Source: JADGHX01 sp963837755 (GTDB lineage Bacteria > Pseudomonadota > Gammaproteobacteria > Steroidobacterales > Steroidobacteraceae). Taken from it: a stretch of DNA of 64,000 nt. Position numbers and translations under genes: made by a program. The notes under the pieces are model-generated. The model saw nothing but the letters and a program-made list of their open reading frames with translations. It did not search any database and was not told the DNA's origin. Shown here in pieces: positions 52,610 to 61,930 of this stretch; position 1 is the first letter of the stretch, and each line of letters opens with the position of its first letter. The stretch spans positions 682,001 through 746,000 of the forward strand of contig CAWIOP010000001.1 of assembly GCA_963837755.1 (NCBI GenBank). Direction: 5' to 3'.

Positions 52610-54191
52610 ATGTCTGCTCCCCCACTGATACCGGACGAACCGGCTCTCATCGATGCACCTGCGCCGTCCGTGCGCCAGCCGCCTCGTCGTCGGTGGCGGC
52701 GCCTCGTCTGGATTGTCTTGCTGGGCGCATGGGCCGGCACCGCGCTCTGGCACACGAACAAGCCCCTGCCCCAGGGCACTCATGTAAAGAGCGAATGGCT
52801 GGCTTCGCCGGCCGCGAACGTCTCGTTCATTGCAGACATCACCACGGCGGACGCCTATGGCCGCGCGGTGATGAGCCAGGCCATCTTCGACCAGGTGCTC
52901 GGCATCGTGCGCGGCGCGCAGCGCTTTCTGGTAATCGACTACTTTCTCTTCAACGCGCATCGTGGCGCGGCCAGCGCAGGCGCGCCGGCGCGGGCACTGT
53001 CGAGCGAGCTGCGCGACGCGCTCATCGAGCAGAAAGCGCAGCGGCCCGACCTGCGCGTGCTGTTCATCACCGACCCCATCAACAACGTCTACGGCGGCGA
53101 CCCGTCGGGCGACCTGGCGCTGCTGCGCGACGCCGGCATCGACGTCGTGGTGACAGATCTCGACCGGCTGCGCGATTCCAACTTCATCTACTCGAGCTTC
53201 TGGCGACTTGCACTCTCCTGGTGGAGCGGTGGCGGCCCGGCAGGAAACCAGGATGCCGGCTGGCTGCCGAATCCCCTGGATGAGGAGTCACAGGAAGTCA
53301 CCTTCGGCTCCTGGGCGCGGCTTGCGAACTTCAAAGCCAACCATCGCAAGGTGATCATCGGCGACGATGGCCGCGGCGGGCTCGTGGGCATCGTCGCGAG
53401 CGCGAATCCGCACGACGGCAGCAGCGCGCACTCGAACGTGGCCGCCCGCATAGCCGGGCCCGCGCTCGCGCCGCTGCTGGCGAGCGAGATGGAAGTGGCG
53501 CGCTTCTCGGGCTGGCAAGGCGTGATCGCCGTGGAGCCCCCGCGCGGTTCGCTACCAGCCAACGATTCCACCGCGCTCGTCGGCGGCCAGATCGTGCGCA
53601 CGCAGGTGCTCACTGAAGGCGCCATCCGCGAGGCCATTGTCGAGCGCATCGACTCCGCCGTGCGCGGCGAGTCTGTCGACATCGCCATGTTCTATATCTC
53701 AGACCGCAACGTCATCGACTCGCTGCTGGCTGCCGCGCGGCGCGGCGTGAACGTGCGACTGCATCCTCGACCCCAACAAGGACGCGTTCGGGCGCCAGAA
53801 AAACGGCATTCCGAATCGTCCGGTGGCGAGCGAGCTGCTGGCGGCAAGCGACGGCGCCATACACGTTCGCTGGTACCGCACGCACGGCGAGCAGTTCCAC
53901 ACCAAGCTCATCATGGTCTACGGCGTAGATCGTCTGTGGATGTCGCTGGGCTCCGCCAACCTGACGCGGCGCAACATCGGCGATTACAACCTCGAAGCGA
54001 ACCTCGCCATCGAGACCGCGCGCGCGTCACCGCTCGGCACGCAGGTGCTGGACTACTTCGACACGCTGTGGAGCAACCGGGCGGGGCTTGGCATCGAATA
54101 CACCGCGGACTTCGGTGTATACGCGGACCCCGCGCAGCGTAACTACTGGCTCTACCGTGTCATGGAGTCGACGGGGTTGTCGACGTTCTGA
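52610..54191 (+). CDS. Phospholipase D-like protein, membrane-anchored, one frameshift
   Basis: About 526 residues from the ATG at 52610. A basic/Pro N-terminus and one helix (LVWIVLLGAWAGTALW) are followed by two PLD repeats. The first carries NHRKVIIGDD with GGLVGIVASANPHD; the second has EQFHTKLIMVYGVDRLWMSLGSANLTRRNIGDYNLEANLAI. Both HxK motifs are present; the usual D and GS residues are present in the second and partly in the first. An extra C near 53762 splits VRLILDPNKDAFGRQKNGIPNRPVASELL. The family includes cardiolipin synthases and phospholipases; cardiolipin synthase-like activity is possible but unproven. It overlaps the convergent pqiC-like gene by 32 bp. Confidence 0.82.
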
Positions 54192-54812
54192 CGGCCGCGG
54201 CGCTTCGTTCTGCCATGGTCGCAAGCGCGAGGTTCGCCGCCTTTTCGAACGCGGCAACGACCTCGCTCATGCGGTTGGCCCCCGCATCCGCCACGCCTTC
54301 TGCCACGAAACTGGTGAGCAGCTCGCGCCCCAGGCGCCGTGCAACGGTGCAGTCGAGCGTGACATGCACCGTCGGCGCGTCGCCGCTGCCCGTGTAGTCC
54401 GCTTCGAAGCGGCGGATGTTGATCTGGAGCAGATAGTCCGAGGAGAAGGGGCTCGGCGCGTCGTGTACGGCCGCCCAGTTGCCGCTCGCGCGCAGCGTGT
54501 CGATAGCCAGGGCCTCCACCACGTCCGGAAGCGTGCGCTGCCCAGCGGCTGCCGGCGTAGCGATCCAGGCGGTGATCGGACCGCACGAGCGTGATCAGCT
54601 CTGTGGCCAGCCCGGGGTCGGCCTGCGGGCGCAGCACCTGCACCGTGGGCAGTGTCTGGCCTGACGGGCGCCGCATTACTGGTTGCGCTGCTCGTGGAGC
54701 TATCGGCAGCGGCGCGCAGCACGTATACCTGCACTGGCGGGGCTTCGCTGCTCAGCAGGCTGGAACAGCCGGCGACCGTCAGCACCATCGACATCAGGAT
54801 GAAGCGGATCAT
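54160..54812 (-). CDS. ABC-type transport auxiliary lipoprotein (PqiC-like), frameshifted
   Basis: Last gene of the Mla/Pqi-type operon. It starts MIRFILMSMVLTVAGCSSLLSSEAPPVQVYVL, a lipoprotein signal with lipobox VAGC. Later frames give LPTVQVLRPQADPGLATELITLVRSDHRLDRYAGSRWAA, then VVEALAIDTLRASGNWAAVHDAPSPFSSDYLLQINIRRFEADYTGSGDAPTVHVTLDCTVARRLGRELLTSFVAEGVADAGANRMSEVVAAFEKAAN. This is the PF03886 (PqiC/YmbA) pattern; such lipoproteins sit in the outer membrane and dock MCE complexes. At least two indels occur (near 54530 and 54660). Its ATG overlaps the mlaD-like stop (ATGA). Confidence 0.82.
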
Positions 54813-55747
54813 CGGGGAATCTCGACTCCCTGCGGGGGCGGCTGGTAGAGAAGCTGCGACGGATCGTCACGCAGGCTGCGCGAGAGATCGTGGAATTCGC
54901 GCGCGGCCGAACGGCCTTCACGCAGGAGGCGTTCGAGCTCGGGCAGGCCATCGCGCGTGAACGCGCGGATGTCCTGGCGGTTCTCCTCGACGAGCTTGTC
55001 GAGCCGATTGCTGGCGTTGGCGAGATTCTCCGCCACCGTGCGCACGCGGCTCATGGCGGCGACCACCTCCGGACCGGCAGTGCCGAGGACGCTGTTCGCC
55101 TGCTGCCGCCACCGAGCGCACCTGGCCGGCGGCGTCTCGCAGGTCCGCGACGAGCGACTTCACGTCCTGCAGCGTCTGCGGCAGCGTGCGAGCTGGCTTT
55201 GTCGATGTTCGCGAGCGCGTTCGACACCGACGCGATGTTCTTGTCGCTCAGCAGGCGCGCGGAGCGGTCGGCCACGTCGCTCGCGAGGCCAACGAGGTCT
55301 GGCAGCGAGGCGAGCAGCACGTCGAAACTGGAGCGCGCCGAGCGAATGACGGGGTATTTCTCGCTCGGCACGGGCTTCGTGAGCCGGCGGGTGCCCGTGT
55401 CCCGGATCAGGTCCATGTAGAGCAGGCCCGTGACGCCCTGCAGCGAAAGCTCGGCGACGGTCTTGGCTGACACGGGCGCGCTGGAATCGATGTCCACGAG
55501 CACCTGCACGCGGCTGGAGTCGCGCGGGTCGATGCGCATGTTGTAGACACGGCCGATATCCACGCCGAGATAGCGCACTGGCGCGCCGCGCTCCAGGCCG
55601 CTGACGCTGCCTTCGAAATAGACCTCGTAGCGCGTGTAGTCGCGATGCTCGCGGCTGTCCGAATACCAGTAGACGAACAGCACGGCCATCGATGGCCACC
55701 AGCAGCACGAAGGCGCCGACCGCTGCGTAGTTGGCATCACGCTCCAT
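54809..55747 (-). CDS. MCE-family lipid transporter substrate-binding protein (MlaD-like), frameshifted
   Basis: Periplasmic MCE protein of a lipid ABC system. It starts MERDANYAAVGAFVLLVAI, with the N-terminal helix continuing MAVLFVYWYSD after an indel near 55690. The MCE domain reads YEVYFEGSVSGLERGAPVRYLGVDIGRVYNMRIDPRDSSRVQVLVDIDSSAPVSAKTVAELSLQGVTGLLYMDLI. The long alpha-helical C-terminal region (LPDLVGLASDVADRSARLLSDKNIASVSNALANIDK ... VAAMSRVRTVAENLANASNRLDKLVEENRQDIRAFTRDGLPELERLLREG) is typical of hexameric barrel/needle proteins. Further indels occur between 55080 and 55190. About 312 residues. Confidence 0.88.
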
Positions 55748-56570
55748 GACGGGAACCCCTTCCACGATCGGCTTCGCCCAGACCTCTCGCGCTCGCGCGC
55801 TCGCCGTGGAAGTAGGCCTGGATCCAGGGATGCTCGTGTTGCACGATGCCCTCGAGCGTGTCGGTCTCCATTTTCCTGTCGACGATCACGCCGACACGAT
55901 TGCAGGTACGGAAGATCGTGTCCAGATCGTGCGTGATCATGACCACCGTCAGCTTGAGCTGGCTCTGCAGCTCCATCAGCAGCTCGTCGAACGCGGCGGC
56001 GCTGATCGGGTCGAGCCCGGAGGTGGGCTCATCGAGAAACAGCAGGCTGCGGGTCGAGCGCCAGCGCCCGGGCCAGCGCGGCGCGTTTGACCATGCCGCC
56101 GGAGAGCTGCGCTCGGGTACTTCTGCGCCGCCTCGGCCGGCAGCCCGACCAGGCGGACCTTCAGCATCGCGAGCTCGTCGCGCATGCCGGACGTGAGCTT
56201 CACGTGCTCGATCATCGGCAGCTGCACGTTCTGCAGCACGGTGAGCGATGAGAACAGCGCGCCCTGCTGGAAGGTGACGCCATAGCGCGCCTTGACCGCG
56301 CGCAGTTGCGCTGTCCGGGAGCCTGGTGATGTCGCGGCCTTCGAGACGGATGATGCCCGCCTGCGGGCGGTGCAGGCCGAGGATGGTCCGCAGCAGCACC
56401 GACTTGCCCGTACCCGAGCCGCCGACGATGCCGAACACTTCGTTCTCGCACCACTGCCATGTCGAGGTGGTCGTGCACCACCTGCGCGCCGAAGCGGTTG
56501 ACGATGCCGCGGGCTTCGACCATGGGCTTGCGCCCGCCGGGGCCCCACCGTTGCCGTCGCGCGCGGCCAT
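55737..56570 (-). CDS. ABC transporter ATP-binding protein (MlaF-like), frameshifted
   Basis: ATPase of the lipid transporter, about 277 residues. Fragments in successive frames give VEARGIVNRFGAQVVHDHLDM, Walker A FGIVGGSGTGKSVLLRTILGL, RAVKARYGVTFQQGALFSSLTVLQNVQLPMIEH (Q-loop), a damaged signature region expected as LSGGM, Walker B SLLFLDEPTSGLDPISAAAFDELL and H-loop VVMITHDLDTIFRTCNRVGVIVDRKM. The ATG at 56570 overlaps the permease stop by one base (TGATG), and the stop at 55737 overlaps the mlaD-like start by 11 bases. At least four indels occur. Confidence 0.88.
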   Translation of the reverse strand: MAARDGNGGAPAGASPWSKPAASSTASARRWCTTTSTWQWCENEVFGIVGGSGTGKSVLLRTILGLHRPQAGIIRLEGRDITRLPDSATARGQGALWRHLPAGRAVLIAHRAAERAAADDRAREAHVRHARRARDAEGPPGRAAGRGGAEVPERSSPAAWSNAPRWPGRWRSTRSLLFLDEPTSGLDPISAAAFDELLMELQSQLKLTVVMITHDLDTIFRTCNRVGVIVDRKMETDTLEGIVQHEHPWIQAYFHGERASARGLGEADRGRGSRHGA

Positions 56571-57698
56571 CAGATGTCGAGCTCCATGAACAGCACGGCG
56601 AACAGCGCATCCGCGAGAATGACGAGAAAGATGGACTGCACGACCGCGACCGTAGTGAGCCGGCCGAGCTCGCGCGAGGAGTCCCGCACCTGCATGCCGC
56701 GGTAGACGCCGGCCATCGCGATGAGCACGGCAAACACCGGCGCCTTGATGATGCCCACCCAGAACGTGGTGGCTGCGATGGAGTCGTTCACGCGCTCGAT
56801 GTACTGCGTGATGCGGCATGTCGAGCAGGTAGCGGCACAGCAGCGCGCCGCCGGCCAGGCCGACGGCATCCGAAATCACAGTGAGCAGCGGCAGCGCAAT
56901 CACGAGGCCGAACACCCGCGGCAGCACCAGCACTTCGAACGGGTTAACGCCGGTCGCCTTCAGCGCATCCACTTCCTCGTTGAGCTTCATGGCGCCGATC
57001 TCGGCCGCGAATGCGCTGCCCGAGCGGCCGGCCACGATGATCGCGGTGAGCAGCACGCCCAGCTCGCGCAGCACGCCGATGGTGACGAGGTCGACCACGA
57101 AGATCTCGGCGCCGAACTTCTGCAGCTGCTGCGCGCTCATGTACGCGATGATCACGCTGATGAGAAAGGCGATCAGCGTCACGATGGGAATCGCCGTGAT
57201 GCCCGTGTCGTACACGTGGCGCGCGATCGAGATCGGGCGCAGGTGCCTCGGGCTCACCAGCGCGCGCGCGGCGGTTACGGTGATGCGGCCCAGGAACTCC
57301 ATCGCCGCGACCACGTCGCGCCAGCGGCGAACCGCGTGCCGCCCGATTGCCTCCACCGGCTCGATGCCGCCCTCGTCGTTCGCGGCGGGCGGCCGGTAAG
57401 GGACGCGGGCCAGGCAGTCGGTGATGAGCCGCAGTTGTTCCGGCTCCGGGCCGTCGAAGGTGACCTCGCGGCCTGGCTGGCGGACACGCTCGATGAATTC
57501 GCGCAGGAGCCAGGCAGCCGAGAAGTCCAGAACCGCCAGGTTCGCGGTGTTGAGGCGCACGTGACGCACGGCAGTGAGGTCGAGTGCGGCGAGCGCCTGG
57601 TCCAGTGCCGACAGCTCGGCGACTCGCCATTCTCCCGCGAGATCGAGGTGAAGCTCATCCCCGCTACGCCGCGCGGTGAGTGCCTGCGCCTGCGTCAA
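56570..57698 (-). CDS. MlaE-family lipid ABC permease with N-terminal STAS domain, one frameshift
   Basis: About 375 residues from a TTG at 57698. Residues 1-95 form a STAS/MlaB-like domain (GDELHLDLAGEWRVAELSALDQALAALD ... VRHVRLNTANLAVLDFSAAWLL). The rest is the MlaE permease: IPIVTLIAFLISVIIAYMSAQQLQKFGAEIFVVDLVTIGVLRELGVLLTAIIVAGRSGSAFAAEIGAMKLNEEVDALKATGVNPFEVLVLPRVFGLVIALPLLTVISDAVGL. Near 56819 an extra C shifts RITQYIERVNDSIAATTFWVGIIKAPVFAVLIAMAGVYRGMQVRDSSRELGRLTTVAVVQSIFLVILADALFAVLF. It moves phospholipids between the membranes in related systems. Confidence 0.9.
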
Positions 57699-57789
57699 GA
57701 CTCACCCCGCCGCCGTTGGGCTCGCGAACACATCCCCATGGCCGCGAAGTCTAGCGGTTTGACAGTAGCGGCGCGCTGCGAGCGGCGCT

Positions 57790-58644
57790 TCAGGTGTCGT
57801 CGCTGTGCCGGCGTATGCGGATGGTCAAGAAGACCAGCACCGCCGCGATGGCCACACCAATCCACAGGTCCGCGCGTGCCAGCAGCGGAATCGCGTTGAT
57901 TGCGCCAATCGCCGCAGCCGCGCTTTCCCCGCCCGAGCCACCAAGGTTCATCGTGAAGCCGCCGAGTCGCTGGCGGACGAGCTCGGCGATACTCCAGCTG
58001 TCGAAAAAGATCTTCTGGCCGAGGATGACGGCGACCGGTGGGAGCAGGGTCCACACGGCCACTGCACGCGGCACCCACACTGACACAACCAGCTGGTAAG
58101 CGGCGATGGGGGCGAACCAAAGGGCCAGCACGAATACGTCCGCCAGCAGGTAACCGTTCATCTTGAGCCAGTTGAGCGCCGTCGGGCCGCGCGACGGGGC
58201 AAAGTCCAACGTAGCCATGAAAATCACCCAGGAAAGCGCATTCGTGACCAGCGCCAGCCCGTATACAACCAGCGGAACGCCGATCAGCGCCACCACCAGC
58301 TTCGACAGCACGGTCATCGTGTCGGAGACCGGCAGCGACTTCCAGAAGAGGATGCTGCGATCCTTGCGCTCGGCGTACAGGCAATCGCACAGGTAGAAGA
58401 ATGCGACCATCGCCATGAGCATGTAGAGCAGGATCGTGAACCCGAGATTCATCACGAGATAGAACCCGGGTGGCATCGGCTGCCGCACGCCGCTCGTTCC
58501 GTCGAAATTCATCCACCCGATGTTGAAGTTCGCGCCGGCCAGCACGCACAGCACGAGAAAGATGACGCACATCGCGATCGGCGCGAACAGCAGCATCCGG
58601 TGCTCCCAGAATTCGCGGCGGACCAGCATCATCATGGTCCTCAT
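57790..58644 (-). CDS. ABC-2 type transporter permease
   Basis: 284 residues with six likely membrane helices (LLFAPIAMCVIFLVLCVLAG, LVMNLGFTILLYMLMAMVAFFYL, TVLSKLVVALIGVPLVVYGLALV, GYLLADVFVLALWFAPIAAYQLVV, AVAVWTLLPPVAVILGQ, DLWIGVAIAAVLVFLTIRI). DCLYAERKDRSILFWKSLPVSDTMTVLSKL is the characteristic cytoplasmic coupling segment of this export family. It forms an operon with the ATPase (ATGA overlap) and a GntR/YtrA regulator, as in B. subtilis ytr and related stress-induced exporters. Cargo unknown. Confidence 0.85.
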   Translation of the reverse strand: MRTMMMLVRREFWEHRMLLFAPIAMCVIFLVLCVLAGANFNIGWMNFDGTSGVRQPMPPGFYLVMNLGFTILLYMLMAMVAFFYLCDCLYAERKDRSILFWKSLPVSDTMTVLSKLVVALIGVPLVVYGLALVTNALSWVIFMATLDFAPSRGPTALNWLKMNGYLLADVFVLALWFAPIAAYQLVVSVWVPRAVAVWTLLPPVAVILGQKIFFDSWSIAELVRQRLGGFTMNLGGSGGESAAAAIGAINAIPLLARADLWIGVAIAAVLVFLTIRIRRHSDDT

Positions 58645-59498
58645 GCCGGCGCTCCCTGCATCTTGGCAACGAAGAGGTCGGCTATCGACGGCGTGCGCAC
58701 CTCGCCCAGCGGCACGAGCTCTTCCGGCGTACGACCTTCGTAGAACATGGCCACGCGACCGAAGATCTCGCGTTCATAGAAGGGCTTCATTTCCCGGGCG
58801 CGTGTGGCCTGGTCGGCCTTCACGTTCACCTGTGCATAGCGCGTGGCGAGGCCCTCGACCGACGAGTCAAGCGCAACGCGCCCGTGGTTGATGAAGATGA
58901 CGTCGGTGAGCAGATGCTCGATCTCTTCCACCTGGTGCGTGGTGAGGAGAATCGTGCGCTCCTTGTCGTAATAGTCGTTCAGCAGCGTGTCGTAGAACTG
59001 GCGCCGGAACAGCAGATCGAGCCCGAGCGTCGGCTCATCGAGCACCAGCAGGCGCGCATCGATGGCGAGAATGAGCGCCAGATGCAGCTGCGTAACCATG
59101 CCCTTGGAGAGCTCGCGCACGCGGCTCTTCATCTTGATATCGGTCTTGCGCAGGAATTCCTCGGCGCGCGCGCGCTCGAAGCGCGGGTGCACGGCGTGCA
59201 CATAGTCGAGAGCCTGGGACACGCGCAGCCATTTCGGCAGCACCGCCACGTCGGCGATGAAGCACACTTCGCGCATCAGCGCGTCACGGTCGGTGTAGGG
59301 GTTCCTGCCGAGCACCTGCAGGTCACCCTCGAACGAGGTGAGACCCAGAATGGACTTGAGCGCCGTCGTCTTGCCGGCGCCGTTCGGCCCGATGAGGCCA
59401 ACGATGCGGCCCGCCTCGACGGAAAAACTCACTCCGTCGAGCGCGCGCGTGCTGCCGAAGGATTTGGTGAGACCCCGGGCTTCAATGATCGTCGTCAT
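58641..59498 (-). CDS. ABC transporter ATP-binding protein (YtrB/CcmA-type)
   Basis: 285 residues with all ATPase motifs: Walker A GLIGPNGAGKTTALKSIL, Q-loop region VCFIADVAVLPKWLRVSQAL, signature VRELSKGMVTQLHLALIL (LSKGM), Walker B LLVLDEPTLGLD and switch His LLTTHQVEEIEHLL. It pairs with the downstream ABC-2 permease and is preceded by the GntR regulator, whose gene it overlaps by 17 bp. Probably a small-molecule or antibiotic efflux unit. Confidence 0.9.
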   Translation of the reverse strand: MTTIIEARGLTKSFGSTRALDGVSFSVEAGRIVGLIGPNGAGKTTALKSILGLTSFEGDLQVLGRNPYTDRDALMREVCFIADVAVLPKWLRVSQALDYVHAVHPRFERARAEEFLRKTDIKMKSRVRELSKGMVTQLHLALILAIDARLLVLDEPTLGLDLLFRRQFYDTLLNDYYDKERTILLTTHQVEEIEHLLTDVIFINHGRVALDSSVEGLATRYAQVNVKADQATRAREMKPFYEREIFGRVAMFYEGRTPEELVPLGEVRTPSIADLFVAKMQGAPA

Positions 59499-59907
59499 TT
59501 TTCTGTCCTGACGTCGTGAGCCCTGCTGTAGTCGGCCACGGTGCCGTGTGCGGCTCGGCGCCTTCGCGGATCAGATCCGCGGCGGACAGCCCCAGACGTT
59601 GAATGGTGGCGTAGACCTTGGGCCACTCGCCTTCGAGGAAGCGCGCGCGCTCGTCCTTCATGAGCGCCTTGCGGGCGCCGTCGCTCACGAACATGCCGCG
59701 GCCGCGGCGCTTCTCCACGAGCTGCTCGTCGACGAGCTGCTGGTATCCCTTGAGCACGGTCAGCGGGTTCAGCCTGAACTCGGCGGCGACGCTGCGCACC
59801 GAGGGCAGCGGGTCGCCTTCCTTGAGCGCGCCTTCAAGAATCATGGCGACCACCCGGTCACGCAGTTGCCGGTAGATCGGCTGGGTGTCGTCCCATTGGG
59901 GATCCAT
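59482..59907 (-). CDS. GntR-family transcriptional regulator, YtrA subfamily
   Basis: 141 residues from the ATG at 59907 (MDPQWDDTQPIYRQLRDRVVAMILEGALKEGDPLPSVRSVAAEFRLNPLTVLKGYQQLVDEQLVEKRRGRGMFVSDGARKAL), the classical GntR winged helix with PSVR-x-x-A and RGRGMFV. The short C-terminal helical part is the YtrA type, which dimerises without a large ligand domain and controls linked ABC transporters. It lies 39 bp after the small upstream gene and would probably bind the inverted repeat at 60211-60232. Confidence 0.9.
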   Translation of the reverse strand: MDPQWDDTQPIYRQLRDRVVAMILEGALKEGDPLPSVRSVAAEFRLNPLTVLKGYQQLVDEQLVEKRRGRGMFVSDGARKALMKDERARFLEGEWPKVYATIQRLGLSAADLIREGAEPHTAPWPTTAGLTTSGQKNDDDH

Positions 59908-59946
59908 GAGTTCTCCGGCGCGCTCCTGTATCAGGCTGATAGCCAA

Positions 59947-60150
59947 CTACTGTAGCAGACCAGCCGGGGCCGCCTGCTCGAGCTGCACGGTCGAGCGCTC
60001 GGCTTTCGCCAGGATCACCACGGTCGGGATGTCCGTCGGCCAGTAGGCTTTCGCCGTGGATTCGACCAAGGTCCAGCCCGAGGCCACCGTCAGCGCCAGG
60101 GCCGCCGCGCCACACACCACCACCTTCGTCAAATCATTTACCGTGTTCAT
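59947..60150 (-). CDS. Small membrane or exported protein, function unknown
   Basis: 67 residues (MNTVNDLTKVVVCGAAALALTVASGWTLVESTAK...), with a hydrophobic segment at about 9-27 that could be a signal or anchor. A very good ribosome binding site (GGAGAGAAGG) precedes the ATG. It is the first gene after the sigma-70 promoter with the putative GntR operator, so it is co-transcribed with the regulator and ABC exporter. No homologue recognised. Confidence 0.65.
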   Translation of the reverse strand: MNTVNDLTKVVVCGAAALALTVASGWTLVESTAKAYWPTDIPTVVILAKAERSTVQLEQAAPAGLLQ

Positions 60151-60210
60151 GACCTTCTCTCCTGTTCCGGCCCGGTCTCGATCCGCCCCATGCCGATCGC
60201 CCTTGCCTTG

Positions 60211-60246
60211 GTGTTATATATAACTACAACACTAGTTCAGTGTCAA
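60211..60246 (-). promoter_or_regulatory. Sigma-70 promoter and GntR-type operator of the small gene-GntR-ABC operon
   Basis: Minus strand: TTGACA (60246-60241), exactly 17 bp, then TTATAT (60223-60218). An inverted repeat GTGTT-N12-AACAC (60211-60232) overlaps the -10 box and part of the spacer, the right size and place for a YtrA-type repressor. The transcript would have a leader of about 60 bases. Confidence 0.75.
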
Positions 60247-60508
60247 CATCGGTTGGGCTACGAAAGCAAGGCACCGTGCACCAGAACGCTAACTCGTTGA
60301 TTTCTCCTCCCAGGCCGGCCGCTTCAACACCCATCGGGTTGACCCAACACGCTCTATTGCCGCGTTGAAAGACACCCACTGGAGGTCGCCTTGCGTGAAC
60401 GCTGTGAGCATTTCGGGTGCGAGTGCAGAGGCCTTGAGCTTTTCCGGCGAGCCGGCGCCCGCGGCGAAGCTGTTCCGGCCCGTCGTGGCGCCGCGTAGAG
60501 TTCGCGCG

Positions 60509-61120
60509 ATGGCCGAAGTGGACGACGGCGACCTGATGCTTCGATATGCGGGCGGCGACCTGCGCGCATTCGAAGCCCTTTACCGCCGCCATCGCAGCGC
60601 GCTGTATCGCTACCTGGCGCGGCACACACGCGATCCGGAAGTGGCGAACGACATCTTCCAGGAGGTATGGAGCCGCGTGATCTCGAGCCGTAGCCGCTAC
60701 GAGCCGCGCGCGAAGTTCAGCACGTTCCTTTATCGGATCGCGCACAACTGCTTCATCGATCACTGCCGCCGCGCGTCCGCGCGGCAGGATCGCGCGAACG
60801 TGAGCAACGAGGAATTCGACCTGGAGAACGTTCTGCCAGCCCCGGTTGCGGATTTGCCCGATGCGCGCGCCGAGCATGCGCAGACGCTCACGCGCTACCG
60901 CTCGGCGCTTGCCTCACTGCCTTCGGAGCAACGCGACACTTTCCTGCTGTACGAAGAATCCGGCCTCACGCTCGAAGAGATCGGCAACATCACGGGCGTG
61001 AGCATGGAGACTGCGAAGAGCCGCCTGCGCTACGCGCTGAGCAAGCTGCGACACGCGCTGGGCGCTCTGCGCGACAGCACCGCGTCGCGCAGAACAGCGG
61101 TGGAGGAGCCCGGCACATGA
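60509..61120 (+). CDS. ECF RNA polymerase sigma factor
   Basis: 203 residues from the ATG at 60509 (MAEVDDGDLMLRYAGGDLRAFEALYRRHRSALYRYLARHTRDPEVANDIFQEVWSRVI, region 2, then SRYEPRAKFSTFLYRIAHNCFIDHCRR). Region 4 reads LASLPSEQRDTFLLYEESGLTLEEIGNITGVSMETAKSRLRYALSKLRHAL. The frame extends upstream to 60365, but this start gives family length. It overlaps the downstream membrane protein by four bases (ATGA), probably its anti-sigma factor. It is divergent from the GntR operon across about 260 bp in which I see nothing else. Confidence 0.9.
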   Translation: MAEVDDGDLMLRYAGGDLRAFEALYRRHRSALYRYLARHTRDPEVANDIFQEVWSRVISSRSRYEPRAKFSTFLYRIAHNCFIDHCRRASARQDRANVSNEEFDLENVLPAPVADLPDARAEHAQTLTRYRSALASLPSEQRDTFLLYEESGLTLEEIGNITGVSMETAKSRLRYALSKLRHALGALRDSTASRRTAVEEPGT

Positions 61121-61791
61121 CCGGCCCCGAGCGCGATCCGGAGTTCGAGGACTTCCTGAGGCGTCGCTCGCCGATGTATCGGCGGCTGTCGGACTTCGAT
61201 CACGCCGAGCCGTCGGACGAGCTCGATCGACTCGTGTTGAGCCGTGCGCGCGAAGCCATCGAGACGCCTGCACAACCGCCCATCTATCGCGCCACGCGCT
61301 GGGCGATGCCTGTGGGGCTCGCGGCGACGATCCTGCTGGCGTTCACCGTGCTGTTGAACGTCGGCCGGCATGAGGCCGCGGGGCAAAAACAGGCGGCCTC
61401 GACGGTGTCAACTGCCGCGGATGACCCGCCGGCGGATTCCGCAGCACCAGCCGAGTCCGCCGCTCCGATGGTCGCTGCCGAAGGAAGCGCTGTCGTCGCC
61501 CGCGCGGCTCGCAAAGAGGTGCCCGCGAATGCCGAGGGCACCCTTGCTGCGTCGGGCCCCGAGCAACTGCTTTCCGCCAGGTCAGTCGCCTCGAGCGCCG
61601 CTATACGGGTTGCTCCCGCTGCGCCGGCGCCTGAAAGCGCAAGCCACGCCAACGCGGAAAGCTGGTTACGTGAAATCGCCCGCCTTCGGGCCGAAGGCAA
61701 GGCGGCCGAGGCCGAACGCGAGCTCCTCGCCTTTCGCCGCGCCTATCCCAGCCACGCCGGCACCTCTCTCGCCCAGCCGCCCACACGCTAG
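61117..61791 (+). CDS. Predicted anti-sigma-like membrane protein
   Basis: 224 residues. The acidic/basic cytoplasmic N-terminus (MTGPERDPEFEDFLRRRSPMYRRLSDFDHAEPSDELDRLVLSRAREAI) is followed by one membrane helix (AMPVGLAATILLAFTVLLNV, about 65-85), an Ala/Ser-rich extracytoplasmic stretch and a helical C-terminus (AESWLREIARLRAEGKAAEAERELLAFRRAYP). No zinc-binding H-C-C motif is present. Translational coupling to the ECF sigma gene is the main reason to call it an anti-sigma factor. Confidence 0.65.
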   Translation: MTGPERDPEFEDFLRRRSPMYRRLSDFDHAEPSDELDRLVLSRAREAIETPAQPPIYRATRWAMPVGLAATILLAFTVLLNVGRHEAAGQKQAASTVSTAADDPPADSAAPAESAAPMVAAEGSAVVARAARKEVPANAEGTLAASGPEQLLSARSVASSAAIRVAPAAPAPESASHANAESWLREIARLRAEGKAAEAERELLAFRRAYPSHAGTSLAQPPTR

Positions 61792-61841
61792 GAGCCTGCC
61801 CGAGCAGTAGCCGTCGTAGGCTATTGCTCGGACAGGCTCCT
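61790..61841. terminator. Long hairpin after the anti-sigma-like gene
   Basis: 23-base arms beginning AGGAGCCTG and ending CAGGCTCCT, with a GTCGTA loop and two non-Watson-Crick positions. It begins two bases before the stop end and lies 89 bp before mdh. It probably terminates transcription; no T-run follows. Confidence 0.6.
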
Positions 61842-61930
61842 GGACGGCCATATCGCGGTCGCAGCGCCGGCCGACAAAGCCGTCTAGAATTGCGACCTTT
61901 TTTCCCCGCCCCCATGCCTTCGGAGCAGCT

